The notes beneath the pieces were generated by a model, which worked only from the letters and a program-made list of their open reading frames with translations, did not search any database and was not told the origin of the DNA. Shown here piece by piece: positions 16,105 to 26,505 of a DNA stretch of 64,000 bases. This DNA comes from Alphaproteobacteria bacterium (GTDB lineage: Bacteria > Pseudomonadota > Alphaproteobacteria > UBA8366). Numbering within the stretch: the first letter of the stretch is position 1; every line of letters starts with the position of its first letter. Location of the stretch: NCBI GenBank assembly GCA_021774335.1, contig JAJFJD010000012.1, forward strand, positions 181,331 to 245,330, read 5' to 3'. Made by a program: the position numbers and the translations under genes.

Positions 16105-18837
16105 CTAGCGTTCCTGCTTCTTCAAGAGGAGCACGCTCAGGGCGGTCAGGATCGGAAGGAAGATCAATAGTGCGACGAACTCCGACGACAACTCGCTAAA
16201 CCCGAGGCCTTTGGTAAATGTACCGACGCTGATATTCATGAAATATGTCGTCGGAATGATTTTTGCGATGATCGCGGCACCGCCTTCGAGCGACGAAACG
16301 GGCTGCATCATGCCGGAGAATAGGATCGACGGAATGATTGTCGCGATAGCGGTGCCGAACAATGCGGCGATCTGGGTCCTGGTGAAGGCTGAAATCAGTA
16401 GGCCGACGCCGGTGGATGCCGATACAAAGAGCACCGCACCCAGGCACAATGCGGCAAAACTTCCTTTGATCGGAACCTCGAACAGGAAGATCGCCATCGC
16501 CACCAATATGAAGAAGTTGATCAGCGCGATCGCGATATACGGAACCTGCTTGCCAAGCAGGAACTCCAGGCGGGTCACCGGGGTGACATAGAGATTGGTG
16601 ATCGACCCCAATTCCTTTTCCCGCACGATCCCGAGGGCCATCAGGATCGCCGGTATCTGCATGAGAAGCAGCGCGATCGTTGAGGGAACCATCGCGAAGA
16701 CGCTCTTGAAGTCTTGATTGTATTTAAACCGGGGTTCGATTGCCGCCAGCGATATGGCTGGCGGCGGGCCGATGGAGTCGCGCCAAAGTTCGTCCAGATA
16801 GCGTTGATGCAGTCCTTCGACGTAGCCGCGGATGGTCTCCGCACGGAACGGCATGGCGCCGTCGATCCAAGCAGAGACCTCCGGGTTGCGTCCTTGCAGC
16901 AGGGCTTTACCGAATCCCGGCGGGATTTCGATCGCCAGCGTGATGTCGCCGCTTCGGAGCCGAAGGTCCGTCTCGGCATGACTCTGGATCGGCGCTCGGC
17001 GCAGGAAGTATCGCGACCCGGCGAACCCTTCCAGGTAGGTGCGGCTTTGCGGTGTTTGATCTTGGTCAAAGACCGCATATTTGAGGTCTTCCACGTCGAA
17101 CGTGATGCCGTATCCGAAGACGATCATGAGGATGGCCGTCCCAAGAATCGCGAAGGCGAGCCGGATTGGATCGCGGGAAATCTCCATCATCTCGCGCCGG
17201 CAATAGGCCGTGAGCCGTCGCATGCTGAAGCCACTGGGCGGCGGTGCCGATATGCCGTTCTGCGCTGCCGCGTTCGTCAGCGGTTCCGTTGGCGCGGGCT
17301 CGTCGTTCGCCTCCTCCAAGTAGGCGATGAAGGCGTCTTCCAGTGTCTCGACGCCGCGTTGTTGCATGAGTTCAGCGGGTGTGCCGTCGGCCAAGACGAG
17401 GCCGGCATGCATCAGGGATATTCGATCGCATCGCTCCGCTTCGTTCATGAAATGCGTGGAGATGAATATCGTTACGCCTTGTTTCCGGGAGAGATCGATC
17501 AACAGTTCCCAGAAAGTATCCCGGGCGATCGGATCGACTCCGGACGTCGGTTCGTCCAGGATCAGCATTTCTGGTTCGTGGATGACCGCGACGGCGAGCG
17601 AAAGCCGCTGGCGCACGCCCAAGGGCAGTTTCTCCGCCAGATCATCAACGTAATCGGCAAGGCCGAACCGGTCGATTAAGTCATCGATCCGGTCGGCGAT
17701 GCGATGGCGTGGCAGATGGAATAGCCGGGCATGCAGTTCGAGGTTTTGCGCGACCGTTAGTTCCGCGTATAGCGAGAATGATTGCGACATGTATCCCACG
17801 CGTTTGCGCGTCTCGAGGTCGGATGCCTTGGTTTCTTCACCGAAGAGCCATGCCTTGCCCGATGTTGCCGGCAGCAGACCCGTCAACATTTTCATGGTCG
17901 TTGTCTTGCCGCAGCCGTTCGAACCCAGAAAACCGAATATCTCTCCGCGCTCGATTTCGAAACTAACGCTATCGACGGCGGTGAAATCGCCGAAACGCCG
18001 TGTCAGATTCTGTGCGACGATCGCTGGTACGCCGTCGTGAATAGGTCGGGTAGGGATTGCGAGAGGTTTGCGCTCACGGCCGTCGGTCGCGGGTAACAGT
18101 TTGACGAAAGCATCCTCAAGGGTCTCCGCGCCGACATCGCGCTTGATATCCGCCGCGCTGCCGGTCGCGAGGATCGCGCCGTTGTTCATGGCGACGAGGC
18201 AATCGAAGCGTTCGGCCTCATCCATGTAGGCGGTCGAAACCAAAACCCCCATGCCGGGCCGTTGGATCCGAATACTTTCGATGAGGTCCCAGAATTGTCG
18301 GCGTGATAGCGGGTCGACTCCGGTTGTAGGTTCGTCGAGTATCAAAAGATCCGGATCGTGGATTAACGAGCAGCAAAGTCCCAATTTTTGCTTCATGCCA
18401 CCGGACAGTTTCTTTACCGGCCGGTTGGGGAACGGGTCGAGGCCTGTGCTCTTTAGAAGTTGAGAGATGCGTCTTCGGCGCTCCGCATGGTCTTGCCCGA
18501 ATAGGCGGCCAAAGAATTCCAAATTTTCGAAGACGGTTAGGTCCATATAGAGGTTCTTGCCGAGACCCTGCGGCATGTAGGCGATTCGCGGGCAAACGCT
18601 TTTCCGATGCCTGCTGTCGGCGATATCGCCGCCCAGTACATCGACCCGCCCGGATTGGATTTTGCGGGCGCCTGCGATGAGGCCGAGTAATGTCGATTTG
18701 CCGACACCATCGGGACCGATCACGCCCACTATGCCGCCAGCGGGAAGAGTGAGCGTAACGTCGTCGAGAGCCACCGTTTCTCCGTATCGATGCGAGACGG
18801 CCTGAAGACGGACGGCAACCTGTTGTTCCATGATCAT
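16105..18837 (-). CDS. RbbA-like ABC transporter: two ATPase domains fused to an ABC-2 permease
   Basis: 910 aa. Domain 1 (about 8-235): Walker [10 protein letters not shown], signature LSGGMKQKL, Walker [13 protein letters not shown]. Domain 2 (about 270-500): Walker [10 protein letters not shown], Walker [13 protein letters not shown], but its signature reads LPLGVRQRL instead of LSGGQ. The rest (about 540-910) is an ABC-2 permease with [24 protein letters not shown] and six predicted helices. This ATPase-ATPase-permease order is that of RbbA. The start overlaps the adapter stop. The altered second signature suggests that the two ATP sites are unequal, as in many heterodimeric exporters. 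Confidence 0.9.
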   Translation of the reverse strand: MIMEQQVAVRLQAVSHRYGETVALDDVTLTLPAGGIVGVIGPDGVGKSTLLGLIAGARKIQSGRVDVLGGDIADSRHRKSVCPRIAYMPQGLGKNLYMDLTVFENLEFFGRLFGQDHAERRRRISQLLKSTGLDPFPNRPVKKLSGGMKQKLGLCCSLIHDPDLLILDEPTTGVDPLSRRQFWDLIESIRIQRPGMGVLVSTAYMDEAERFDCLVAMNNGAILATGSAADIKRDVGAETLEDAFVKLLPATDGRERKPLAIPTRPIHDGVPAIVAQNLTRRFGDFTAVDSVSFEIERGEIFGFLGSNGCGKTTTMKMLTGLLPATSGKAWLFGEETKASDLETRKRVGYMSQSFSLYAELTVAQNLELHARLFHLPRHRIADRIDDLIDRFGLADYVDDLAEKLPLGVRQRLSLAVAVIHEPEMLILDEPTSGVDPIARDTFWELLIDLSRKQGVTIFISTHFMNEAERCDRISLMHAGLVLADGTPAELMQQRGVETLEDAFIAYLEEANDEPAPTEPLTNAAAQNGISAPPPSGFSMRRLTAYCRREMMEISRDPIRLAFAILGTAILMIVFGYGITFDVEDLKYAVFDQDQTPQSRTYLEGFAGSRYFLRRAPIQSHAETDLRLRSGDITLAIEIPPGFGKALLQGRNPEVSAWIDGAMPFRAETIRGYVEGLHQRYLDELWRDSIGPPPAISLAAIEPRFKYNQDFKSVFAMVPSTIALLLMQIPAILMALGIVREKELGSITNLYVTPVTRLEFLLGKQVPYIAIALINFFILVAMAIFLFEVPIKGSFAALCLGAVLFVSASTGVGLLISAFTRTQIAALFGTAIATIIPSILFSGMMQPVSSLEGGAAIIAKIIPTTYFMNISVGTFTKGLGFSELSSEFVALLIFLPILTALSVLLLKKQER

Positions 18838-19829
18838 TGAGCCGGTGGCGGCAGTTTCACCTTGAGGCTATCCGGCCATGTCGCGTCGGGGCCGAGGAGG
18901 ACATAGGCTTCGCCGGGGACGCCGGTCTTTACCTTTTGCATATGCTGTCGGAGAAGTGCCGGATCGATCTTGACCTTGATTCGGAACATCAGCTTCTCCC
19001 GTTCGCTGCGTGTTTCCACCGCGCGCGGCGTGAATTGGGCTTTCGCCGCAACAAAGGAGATTTGGGCTGGAATCACATACTGCGAAATCGCATCCAGGAT
19101 AATGCGCGCCTCGGAGCCCACGAGGACGCGGCCGACCTTGGCTGTAGGCAAGAAGATCGTCATGTAGACGTCCGTCAGATCGAGCACGGTGAGGACTTTG
19201 CCACCGGCAGGCAGAACTTCGCCCGGTTCGGCCAGTCTGTATTGGATCCGTCCCTGTCTCGGCGCCTTGAGTACGGAGTCGTCTATTTGTGTCTGGATTC
19301 GTTTGGTTTCCGCTTCGGCCGAATCCACGGCCCGTTGTGTGCTGACCAGGCGAGCACGTGCCGCCGTAAGGACTGCCTTAGCCGTATCGCGTTCAGATTG
19401 GCGACGGTCCAGACGCTCGCGGGAAACATGCCCCTTCTGGACCAGGAATGCCGCACGACCCAACTCTTGATTTGCGAATTTAAGCTCGCTTTCCCGTTGG
19501 GCGATTTGGGCGTTTGCCTCGGCAACGTCCTGCTGCGCTTGCGCAACTATCGCCTTCGCCCGGGCGAGGCTGGCGTCCAGTTCCGCCGTATCCATTCGCG
19601 CCAGAATCTGGCCGGCGGCGACCATTTCGCCTTCCTCAACGGAGACATCGGCAACCCGCCCTGCATATTTGGCGGCGATGTGAACTTCCTCCGCTTCAAT
19701 ACGGCCGTTGCCGGATGCGATGTCTGCCGGCAAGTGGTTCTGCTGCTGTTGCCACCAATAGTAACCCGCGCTCGCCGCGGCCACGATGAGAGCGGCGGCA
19801 ACGAGGATAATCCGATAGCGTGTCATCAA
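18834..19829 (-). CDS. HlyD-type membrane fusion protein
   Basis: 331 aa. An uncleaved N-terminal membrane anchor (about 6-26) precedes a biotinyl-lipoyl half-motif [21 protein letters not shown], a long alpha-helical hairpin (about 80-190, rich in Ala, Gln and Glu), the second lipoyl half ending [22 protein letters not shown], and a beta-barrel. It is the first gene of the exporter operon and should link the inner-membrane transporter to an outer-membrane channel; no TolC gene is nearby. Its last bases overlap the ATPase start. Confidence 0.9.
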   Translation of the reverse strand: MMTRYRIILVAAALIVAAASAGYYWWQQQQNHLPADIASGNGRIEAEEVHIAAKYAGRVADVSVEEGEMVAAGQILARMDTAELDASLARAKAIVAQAQQDVAEANAQIAQRESELKFANQELGRAAFLVQKGHVSRERLDRRQSERDTAKAVLTAARARLVSTQRAVDSAEAETKRIQTQIDDSVLKAPRQGRIQYRLAEPGEVLPAGGKVLTVLDLTDVYMTIFLPTAKVGRVLVGSEARIILDAISQYVIPAQISFVAAKAQFTPRAVETRSEREKLMFRIKVKIDPALLRQHMQKVKTGVPGEAYVLLGPDATWPDSLKVKLPPPAQ

Positions 19830-19912
19830 CTGCCGCCTTCGTTAACGTGGAGCTCGGCGCGAATCCGAGAGACTAGCCATGCTTTTCGAGTGCATGAAGA
19901 CCGTATCGCCTT

Positions 19913-19948
19913 GGGGTAAAACCCGCCGCGTATGGTCTACGCGGCGGG
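19913..19948 (-). terminator. Rho-independent terminator of the Hsp20 gene
   Basis: On the minus strand an 11-bp perfect stem (19922-19932 with 19938-19948) with a 5-base loop is followed directly by TTTTACC. It lies 38 bp after the Hsp20 stop and separates that gene from the exporter operon that starts at 19829. Confidence 0.8.
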
Positions 19949-19985
19949 CTGACCGCAGGACGGCAACCTTGGGGGAAAGCCGTTC

Positions 19986-20519
19986 CTACTTCTTCGATTT
20001 CACCGAAATTTTTTGCTCTTTGGATTTTGCCTTGGCACATTTCGGCAGCGTCAGATTCAAGACTCCGTTGGAAAACTCAGCTTTGATCTTGCCCGAGTCG
20101 ACATCGTCCGGAATCTGAAATGTCCTCTCGAACGAACCATACCGGCGCTCCGACATGTGAACGTTCTTGTCCTTCTTTTCTTTTTCAGACTTCTTCTCGC
20201 CGCGCAGGGAAAGCCGATTGTCCCGGACAGTCACTTCGACGTCGGACTCATCGACGCCGGGCAATTCGGCTTCGATGCGGTAACCCTTTTTGTCTTCGCT
20301 GACGTCAACGGTCGGCGCGGCCACGCCGGGTTTCGCGAAAAAGGCATCGTCGTCGAAGAACCCACGGCCCATCAAACCACCGAACTTCGGCCAATCCGCA
20401 AACATCCGATCGAAGGCGCGGTCGATATCGTCGCGCAGCGCGCTCAGCGGTAGTGCCGACGGGGGTGTTTTGACGGCGGGCGTACTGCCGCTTTCCGCAG
20501 TCGATTTTTCTTTCGCCAT
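19986..20519 (-). CDS. Hsp20 / alpha-crystallin small heat shock protein
   Basis: 177 aa from the ATG at 20519, which has AGAGGAG nine bases upstream; a longer frame from 20558 lacks a site. A low-complexity N-terminal tail is followed by the alpha-crystallin domain (about 70-165): PTVDVSEDKKGYRIEAELPGV, DVEVTVRDNRLSLRGEKK, YGSFERTFQIPDDVD and FSNGVLNLTLPK. A lysine-rich tail ends the protein. It is an ATP-independent holdase that binds unfolding proteins. It stands alone with its own terminator. Confidence 0.95.
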   Translation of the reverse strand: MAKEKSTAESGSTPAVKTPPSALPLSALRDDIDRAFDRMFADWPKFGGLMGRGFFDDDAFFAKPGVAAPTVDVSEDKKGYRIEAELPGVDESDVEVTVRDNRLSLRGEKKSEKEKKDKNVHMSERRYGSFERTFQIPDDVDSGKIKAEFSNGVLNLTLPKCAKAKSKEQKISVKSKK

Positions 20520-20596
20520 GTCCGATTGCTCCTCTGCAACAGAAATCATCCATTCCAATGCTCAGAGGAATTCTACCGCGCCGGACGGTGCGGACA

Positions 20597-20610
20597 TTGA
20601 CATGCGTCAA
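20597..20610. promoter_or_regulatory. Inverted repeat upstream of hsp20
   Basis: TTGAC-ATGC-GTCAA lies about 80 bp upstream of the hsp20 start, in the gap to the LysR gene. It could be an operator, or on the minus strand the -35 part of a heat-shock promoter (CTTGAC). Low confidence. Confidence 0.25.
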
Positions 20611-20623
20611 GAGGTGGACGTGT

Positions 20624-21541
20624 TTAGGCAGCCGGCGCGCGGCGGCGGGTTTCGCCTGTCAGCGGGGCAGCTTCCCGCTTGAAGAGGTCGACCAATTCGT
20701 CCATCACGGCGCGTACGAGCGGCACCCGGCGCAGGTCCGGATGCACGATGAGATGCTGTTCGCTCTCAAGTTCCTCGATGGGCGGCGTCAGCCGCACGAA
20801 GGACGGGTCATTGTCCGCGGTGAAACAGGGCAGGATGCCCAGGCCAACGCCTTTGCGGACCGAATCGAACAGCACCAGGCCATTGTTGACGCGGACCACC
20901 GGCTGTCGACCGGCGAGTTTTTTTGCCAGCCAAATCTGGGTGTCGAATCGCGCATGGTCGCCGTCGTAGCCAACCCAAGGGCATTCATGGAAGCGCGCCT
21001 CGGATTGGGCGGCCGGATTGCGCCGGACCAAGGCGGTCTCGCCATACACAGCGTAGGAGATTGCGCCAAGTTTGCGGGCAATCAGCGCCGGATTTTCCGG
21101 CAGGCAGGCGCGCAGCACCAGATCGGCTTCACGTTTGGAGAGATTGGCGTTGGAATGGCTGATGGCGACTTCGAATTCGACTTCGGGAAGCCGCTCCTGC
21201 AATTCGGACAGGTGGTCGGTCAAAAATTGTGCGGCAATCTCGAACACGGATAGGCGAATCGTGCCGCTGACTCGGTCGGCCAACGTCGGCTGCCGGCGCT
21301 GAATGGCTTCGGCGGTTTGTTCCATCGCCTCGGCCAACGGCAACAGTTCCTCCCCTGCGGGTGTCGGTACAAAACCGTGTGGCAGCCGGTCGAACAAGCG
21401 CGCGGACAGGCTTTCCTCCAACGCTTTCAGGCGTCGGCCGACCGTTGGCTGCGTGACCTTCAACACCCGGGCTGCCGCCGAAAGATTGCCTTCACGGGCA
21501 ACGGCGAGGAACACTTGCATATCGTCCCAACTCAAACTCAT
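20624..21541 (-). CDS. LysR-type transcriptional regulator
   Basis: 305 aa. The N-terminal helix-turn-helix (about 5-65) shows MQVFLAVAREGNLSAAARVL then TQPTVGRRLKALEESLSARLF; the effector domain spans about 90-295 with LSKREADLVLRACLPENP. It belongs to the group with a W-DMQVFLAVA opening, often activators or repressors of transport or catabolic genes. It faces the large ABC exporter gene at 21697 across 155 bp that hold a 12-bp palindrome, so that exporter is the most likely target. Confidence 0.9.
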   Translation of the reverse strand: MSLSWDDMQVFLAVAREGNLSAAARVLKVTQPTVGRRLKALEESLSARLFDRLPHGFVPTPAGEELLPLAEAMEQTAEAIQRRQPTLADRVSGTIRLSVFEIAAQFLTDHLSELQERLPEVEFEVAISHSNANLSKREADLVLRACLPENPALIARKLGAISYAVYGETALVRRNPAAQSEARFHECPWVGYDGDHARFDTQIWLAKKLAGRQPVVRVNNGLVLFDSVRKGVGLGILPCFTADNDPSFVRLTPPIEELESEQHLIVHPDLRRVPLVRAVMDELVDLFKREAAPLTGETRRRAPAA

Positions 21542-21622
21542 GCGCCGATCCTATTCGAAATTTGTCGAATTTTACCTATACACAATTGTTTAAAGGGTAT
21601 GCGATTTCGAGAAGAGATCAAC

Positions 21623-21634
21623 ATTAATATTAAT
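21623..21634. promoter_or_regulatory. 12-bp AT palindrome between LysR and the fused ABC exporter
   Basis: ATTAATATTAAT is a perfect palindrome about 60 bp upstream of the ABC exporter start. Candidate LysR operator; inference from position and symmetry. Confidence 0.35.
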
Positions 21635-21696
21635 GGTTAGATCGCCAATTGAGAATCAGTGTCAAATGGTTCCGTAGCGTGTAAGGTCTCTTTTCC

Positions 21697-24600
21697 ATGT
21701 ATTTCGACACAAGACTTTGGGGTTTCACGAAGGGCGTCCGTGGGCGCATCGCGTGGTCTGTTCTGATCGGCATTCTGGCCGCCACCGTCGGCGTCGCGCG
21801 GCTGGCGATGTTGGGCTGGTTGTTGGCGATGGTGTTTCAGGGCGCGCCGCTGGACGACCTGCTGTGGCCATTCGCGAGCGTCGCTGTGGTGATGGTATTA
21901 CGCGGCGGTCTGGAATATGTCCGCATCATGATCGCCCATCGCACCGCGGCGATCGTGCAGCTTCATATCCGCAGGCAGCTCTTCGACAAGATGATCGAAC
22001 TGGGCCCGGCTTACCTGGGGCTGGAACGGACCGGGGCAGTGATAACCTCGATGATAGATGGGGTCGAGCAGCTCGAAACCTATTTCGGCCAGTATCTGCC
22101 ACAGCTTTTCGTCGCGACGCTGACGCCGGTCGGCATCTTCTTGTTCGTTATGTTCCTCGATCTGCCGGTTGCTCTCGTGCTGACCGGGTTTGCGCTGTTG
22201 ACCCTGATCGCGCCACAGGCGTTCCATCGCATGGATCGCAAGAACAGCAAGCGGCGGTCCATCGCCTATAAGGCCTTTGCGGCCGAATTCCTGGATTCGG
22301 TACAGGGCTTGGCGACGCTCAAGGCTTTCGGACAAAGCGGGTCACGGGCGCGCATGTTGGCTGAAAAGGCCCATGATCTGTTCCAAAGCACCATGTGGGT
22401 GTTGGCGACCAACGCCCTGGCGCGCGGCATCACGGATGTTGGCATTGCGGTCGGTGCGGCGGCTACCCTGGCGGTCGGCGCGTATCGGGTCAGCGAAGGG
22501 GACATGACTCTGGCCGCACTGCTCATCGTTCTGATGATGGGCGTAGAGACATTCCGGCCGCTGCGGGAACTGCGGTCGTTGATGCATCAGGGCATGGTCG
22601 CCCAGGCATCGGCGCAGGCGGTATTTGGCTTGCTCGATTCCGAGCCGATTGTACGCGATGCCGAGGGCGCGTCGGCGGCGGAGCGGCTGGACCCGACAAT
22701 CGAGTTCAACGACGTCACCTTTTCTTATCCGAGCGGCCGCAGCCCGGCGCATCGGGGCTTGTCCTTTACCGTTGCCGCTGGCGAGCGGATCGGCGTGGTC
22801 GGGCCGAGCGGGTGCGGCAAGTCTTCCATCGTTCGCCTGTTGTTGCGGCAATATGATCCGCAGGAAGGCGCGGTGCGGATTGGCGGCAAGGATTTGCGCG
22901 ACCTCAGCCTGGATGCCATTCGCAGCCAACTCGCCGTCGTCAATCAGGACACCTATCTGTTCCACGGCACGGTCGAGGATAACCTGCGCCTCGGCAAGCC
23001 CGATGCGACGCAGGAAGAGTTGGAGGAAGCGGCGCGGACGGCGAACGCGCATGATTTCATCCGACATCTGCCGCATGGCTACGAAACGGTCGTCGGCGAG
23101 CGCGGATTGCGCCTGTCGGGCGGCCAACGGCAGCGCATCGCAATCGCCCGCGCCTTGCTGCGCGATGCGCCGATCCTGGTTTTGGACGAAGCGCTGTCCG
23201 CAGTCGATGCGGAGAATGAGGCGATTATCCAGGACGCGTTGGACCGGTTGATGGAAGGGCGGACGACCTTGATTCTGGCCCACCGCTTGTCCAGCGTAAT
23301 CGGGGCGGACCGTATCCTGGTGATCGAGGAAGGCCATGTCAGTCAATCCGGGTCGCATGCCGCGCTGATGGCGCAGGGCGGGGCGTATCATCGCCTGATG
23401 GCCGGGCAGGCGCAGGACCGTGACCCGGGCGAGGCCGAGCTCTTCGTGGCGCAAGCGGGCGATCCGCCGCCGGCGGAAGATTCGATTCCCGGCATGATCG
23501 ATACGGCACAAATGGAGCCGACCGACGCGATCCTGCGGGCCGAGGGCATGGGTTGGGCCGACTGTGTCCGGGAACTCATGACCTTTGTGAAGCCGTGGAA
23601 GGGCAAGCTGACCTTCACCTTCGTTCTTGGCGTTGCGCGGACGCTCGCCTTTATCGGCGTCGGCCTGTTCAGTGCGCTCACCGTCGCGGCGATCAAGAAT
23701 GACGCGCCCTACGAGGCCTATTTGATCTGGCTTGCCGTCGCCGCGCCGTCCGCCGGTATCTTACACTGGCTCGAGTCGTGGATGGCGCATGACATGGCGT
23801 TCCGCCTGCTGTCGGACATGCGAATCGACCTGTTCCGTAAACTCGACCAACTGGCGCCGGCCTATCTGCTGCGCCGGCGGACCGGCGACCTGACCGGTAT
23901 GGCGACGCAGGATGTGGAGAAAGTGGAGTATTTCTTCGCGCACACCATCGCGCCGGCTTTCGTTGCCGTGCTCATTCCCACGATGGTGCTCGCGACCCTG
24001 GTCGTTTTCGGATGGCAATTGGCCGCTGTCCTGTTGCCGTTCCTGGTGATTGTTGCCATGAGTCCCTTTTTCATGCGCAAGCGCATCGACGAACTTGGCT
24101 CACGCGCGAGCGAGGTGCTCGGTGATCTCAATGCCTTCACCGCGGACTCGGTTCAGGGCCTCGGCGAAATCCTCGCGTTCCAGCAATCAGATCGACGGCG
24201 TGGAATTTTCGTCGACAAGATCGAACAGCATCACCGCGTGCGCATGCCGTATTTCAGCGACCTGACTGCGCAGATGGCGATTCTGGAAGGGGCGACCGGC
24301 CTCGGCGGCCTTGCGGTCATTGTTACGGGTACAACGCTTGTTGGCGTCGGATCGTTGGACAGCGCCTATCTGCCGCTGCTGTCCTTGCTGGCGATGGCCG
24401 CCTTCCTGCCGATTTCAGAAATCGCGCATATCGGCCGTCAACTCGCCGACACGCTCGCATCGACCCGACGGCTGTATGCCGTGCACAACGAGCCGACTAT
24501 CGTGCTCGATGGTCCCGGTGTGCCGGCGGCCCCGGGGATTGCCGGCGGTGCGGCGTTGGAACTGGAGGATGCGAGTTACAGCTATCATGGCGGCAATCGC

Positions 24601-25290
24601 GCGGCCTTGCGTAACATCACCTTCGCTGCGCCCGCCGGCCGGACCATCGCGCTTGTCGGGCCATCCGGTGCGGGTAAGACGACGTTGGCGCATCTGTTGA
24701 TGCGGTTCTGGGATCCGGACGAAGGCGTCGTGCGGATGGATGGGCATGCGCTGACCGACTACACGCTCGACGACTTGCGCGGCCGGATGGCGCTTGTCGC
24801 GCAGGATACGTATCTGTTCAACGACACGCTGCGCGCCAATATCCTGATCGCCCGTCCCGAAGCGACGGAGGCCGATGTCCAACTGGCGGTCGACCGGGCT
24901 TCGTTGCGCGAATTCGTCGACAGTGTTCCCGAGGGGTTGGAAACCCGCGTCGGCGAACGGGGTATGCGTTTGTCCGGTGGGCAGCGCCAGCGCGTCGCCA
25001 TCGCCCGCGCCTTCCTGAAGGACGCCCCGGTGCTGATTCTCGACGAAGCGACGTCGCATCTGGACGCGGTGAATGAGCAGGCTGTACGCGGTGCACTCTC
25101 GGAACTAATGGGCGACCGGACGACCGTCGTCATCGCGCATCGGCTCTCGACGGTGCGCTCGGCGGATCTTATCGTCGTCATGGATGAGGGACGCGTTGTG
25201 GAAACGGGATCGCATCAGGAATTGCTGGGGCGTGGCGGGCTATACGCGAAGCTTGTGTCGCGGCAGATTTCGGGCGCCGCGGCGGAGTAG
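21697..25290 (+). CDS. Fused double ABC exporter (two membrane-ATPase halves, CydDC-like layout)
   Basis: 1197 aa, the result of two complete half-transporters in one chain. Half 1: six-helix membrane domain (about 10-310) and ATPase with Walker A GPSGCGKSS, signature LSGGQRQRI, Walker B LVLDEALSAVD. A ~45-residue acidic linker follows (around 590-625). Half 2: membrane domain (about 640-930) and ATPase with GPSGAGKTT, LSGGQRQRV and LILDEATSHLD. Both ATP sites have intact catalytic glutamates. The layout recalls CydDC thiol exporters, but no cydAB is nearby; lipid or drug export is equally possible. The MFS gene follows after 9 bp, so they probably share a transcript. Confidence 0.88.
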   Translation: MYFDTRLWGFTKGVRGRIAWSVLIGILAATVGVARLAMLGWLLAMVFQGAPLDDLLWPFASVAVVMVLRGGLEYVRIMIAHRTAAIVQLHIRRQLFDKMIELGPAYLGLERTGAVITSMIDGVEQLETYFGQYLPQLFVATLTPVGIFLFVMFLDLPVALVLTGFALLTLIAPQAFHRMDRKNSKRRSIAYKAFAAEFLDSVQGLATLKAFGQSGSRARMLAEKAHDLFQSTMWVLATNALARGITDVGIAVGAAATLAVGAYRVSEGDMTLAALLIVLMMGVETFRPLRELRSLMHQGMVAQASAQAVFGLLDSEPIVRDAEGASAAERLDPTIEFNDVTFSYPSGRSPAHRGLSFTVAAGERIGVVGPSGCGKSSIVRLLLRQYDPQEGAVRIGGKDLRDLSLDAIRSQLAVVNQDTYLFHGTVEDNLRLGKPDATQEELEEAARTANAHDFIRHLPHGYETVVGERGLRLSGGQRQRIAIARALLRDAPILVLDEALSAVDAENEAIIQDALDRLMEGRTTLILAHRLSSVIGADRILVIEEGHVSQSGSHAALMAQGGAYHRLMAGQAQDRDPGEAELFVAQAGDPPPAEDSIPGMIDTAQMEPTDAILRAEGMGWADCVRELMTFVKPWKGKLTFTFVLGVARTLAFIGVGLFSALTVAAIKNDAPYEAYLIWLAVAAPSAGILHWLESWMAHDMAFRLLSDMRIDLFRKLDQLAPAYLLRRRTGDLTGMATQDVEKVEYFFAHTIAPAFVAVLIPTMVLATLVVFGWQLAAVLLPFLVIVAMSPFFMRKRIDELGSRASEVLGDLNAFTADSVQGLGEILAFQQSDRRRGIFVDKIEQHHRVRMPYFSDLTAQMAILEGATGLGGLAVIVTGTTLVGVGSLDSAYLPLLSLLAMAAFLPISEIAHIGRQLADTLASTRRLYAVHNEPTIVLDGPGVPAAPGIAGGAALELEDASYSYHGGNRAALRNITFAAPAGRTIALVGPSGAGKTTLAHLLMRFWDPDEGVVRMDGHALTDYTLDDLRGRMALVAQDTYLFNDTLRANILIARPEATEADVQLAVDRASLREFVDSVPEGLETRVGERGMRLSGGQRQRVAIARAFLKDAPVLILDEATSHLDAVNEQAVRGALSELMGDRTTVVIAHRLSTVRSADLIVVMDEGRVVETGSHQELLGRGGLYAKLVSRQISGAAAE

Positions 25291-25299
25291 ACGTTTGTC

Positions 25300-26505
25300 G
25301 TGACCAAACCTCGGACGCTCGTCGTCGCGCTTTGTACGGCGCTCGTCCTCACCATGACCGGGTTTATGCCGGTCGCGGCGGTCCTTCCGGAAATTTTTGC
25401 GGATTGGCGGATTACCGAAGCCGAGGCGGGTTGGCTGAACGGCGTGTTTTTCGGTGGCTATGCGGCTGGCGTGCCGTTGCTGCTGCCGCTGACCGACCGT
25501 ATGGATTCGCGCCGGGTCATACTCTTCGCCTTCATGCTCAGCGCGATCGGCGGCTTCGGCTTTGCCTTCTTTGCCGACGGTCTATGGTCCGGGATGGCCT
25601 TTCGGGTGTTGGCGGGTATCGGGTTGGCGGGGATTCATTTTCCGGGGCTCAAGCTCATCGCCGATCGGCTGGAGGGAGCCGCGCGGGACCGTGGATCGTC
25701 GGTCTACATCTCCATGTTCAGCATCGGCGGCGCGGTCTCTTTCATCGGCGCCGGTGTGATCGTCGAATTCCTGCATTGGAAGGCGGTGTTCACGGTTTCT
25801 GGCATTTGTGCAGTGCTGGCGCTGCTGCTGACGGCGATTGTCGTCCCGGCGCGTGCGGTGATTGCACCAAAAGACGTCGGACTGCTGCCGGATTTCCGTC
25901 CCGTGTTCCGGAACGGCCCGGCGATGCGCTACGTCATCGCCTATTTCGGTCACGTATGGGAGGTCTTCGCGATGCGGGGATGGTCGGTTGCGCTGTTGAC
26001 GTTTAGCGCAGCACAAATCGGCAATGAAGGATTCACCGGATGGAATATGGCGATTCTCTCCGGTGCGGTGTCGATGCTGATGATGCCGACCAGCGTCGGT
26101 GTGGCGGAGCTTGCAGCCCGGTTCGGACGGGTTCGGACGATCTGTTTCGCATCGGCGGTGACCGTCCTGCTTGTCGTGTTGCTCGTGCTGTTCAAGACGG
26201 GGCCGTTCCTTCTCATCGTGGTTTTCATCGGCGCCTATCTAATGGCCGGCTTCGGTGATACCGCGACGCTTGCCAATGGGATCGTCGGCGCGGCGGAAGA
26301 TCGATACCGCGGCATCACGCTTGCGGCCTACGCGCTCTCCGGTTTTCTCGGCGGTATGGTCGGCCCGGTGGTGTTTGGGATCGTTCTCGATTTCTCGGGT
26401 GGGCGGGACAGTGGCACGGCGTGGTCCTGGGCGTTCGGCAGTCTCTTGCTTGGGACGCTCGTTGTCGTCCTGCCGTTGACGCTGCGGCGGCGAAAAACCG
26501 CTTAG
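25300..26505 (+). CDS. Major facilitator superfamily transporter
   Basis: 401 aa with a GTG start 9 bp after the ABC exporter. Twelve hydrophobic segments are evident. The loop between helices 2 and 3 has DRMDSRRVILFAFMLSAIGG, a variant of the MFS motif A (DRxGRR). Early sequence FMPVAAVLPEIFADWRITEAEAGWLNGVFFGGY is like the cyanate/nitrate-type CynX branch. The direction of transport and the substrate cannot be inferred. Its stop overlaps the end of the convergent DMT gene by 4 bases. Confidence 0.85.
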   Translation: MTKPRTLVVALCTALVLTMTGFMPVAAVLPEIFADWRITEAEAGWLNGVFFGGYAAGVPLLLPLTDRMDSRRVILFAFMLSAIGGFGFAFFADGLWSGMAFRVLAGIGLAGIHFPGLKLIADRLEGAARDRGSSVYISMFSIGGAVSFIGAGVIVEFLHWKAVFTVSGICAVLALLLTAIVVPARAVIAPKDVGLLPDFRPVFRNGPAMRYVIAYFGHVWEVFAMRGWSVALLTFSAAQIGNEGFTGWNMAILSGAVSMLMMPTSVGVAELAARFGRVRTICFASAVTVLLVVLLVLFKTGPFLLIVVFIGAYLMAGFGDTATLANGIVGAAEDRYRGITLAAYALSGFLGGMVGPVVFGIVLDFSGGRDSGTAWSWAFGSLLLGTLVVVLPLTLRRRKTA

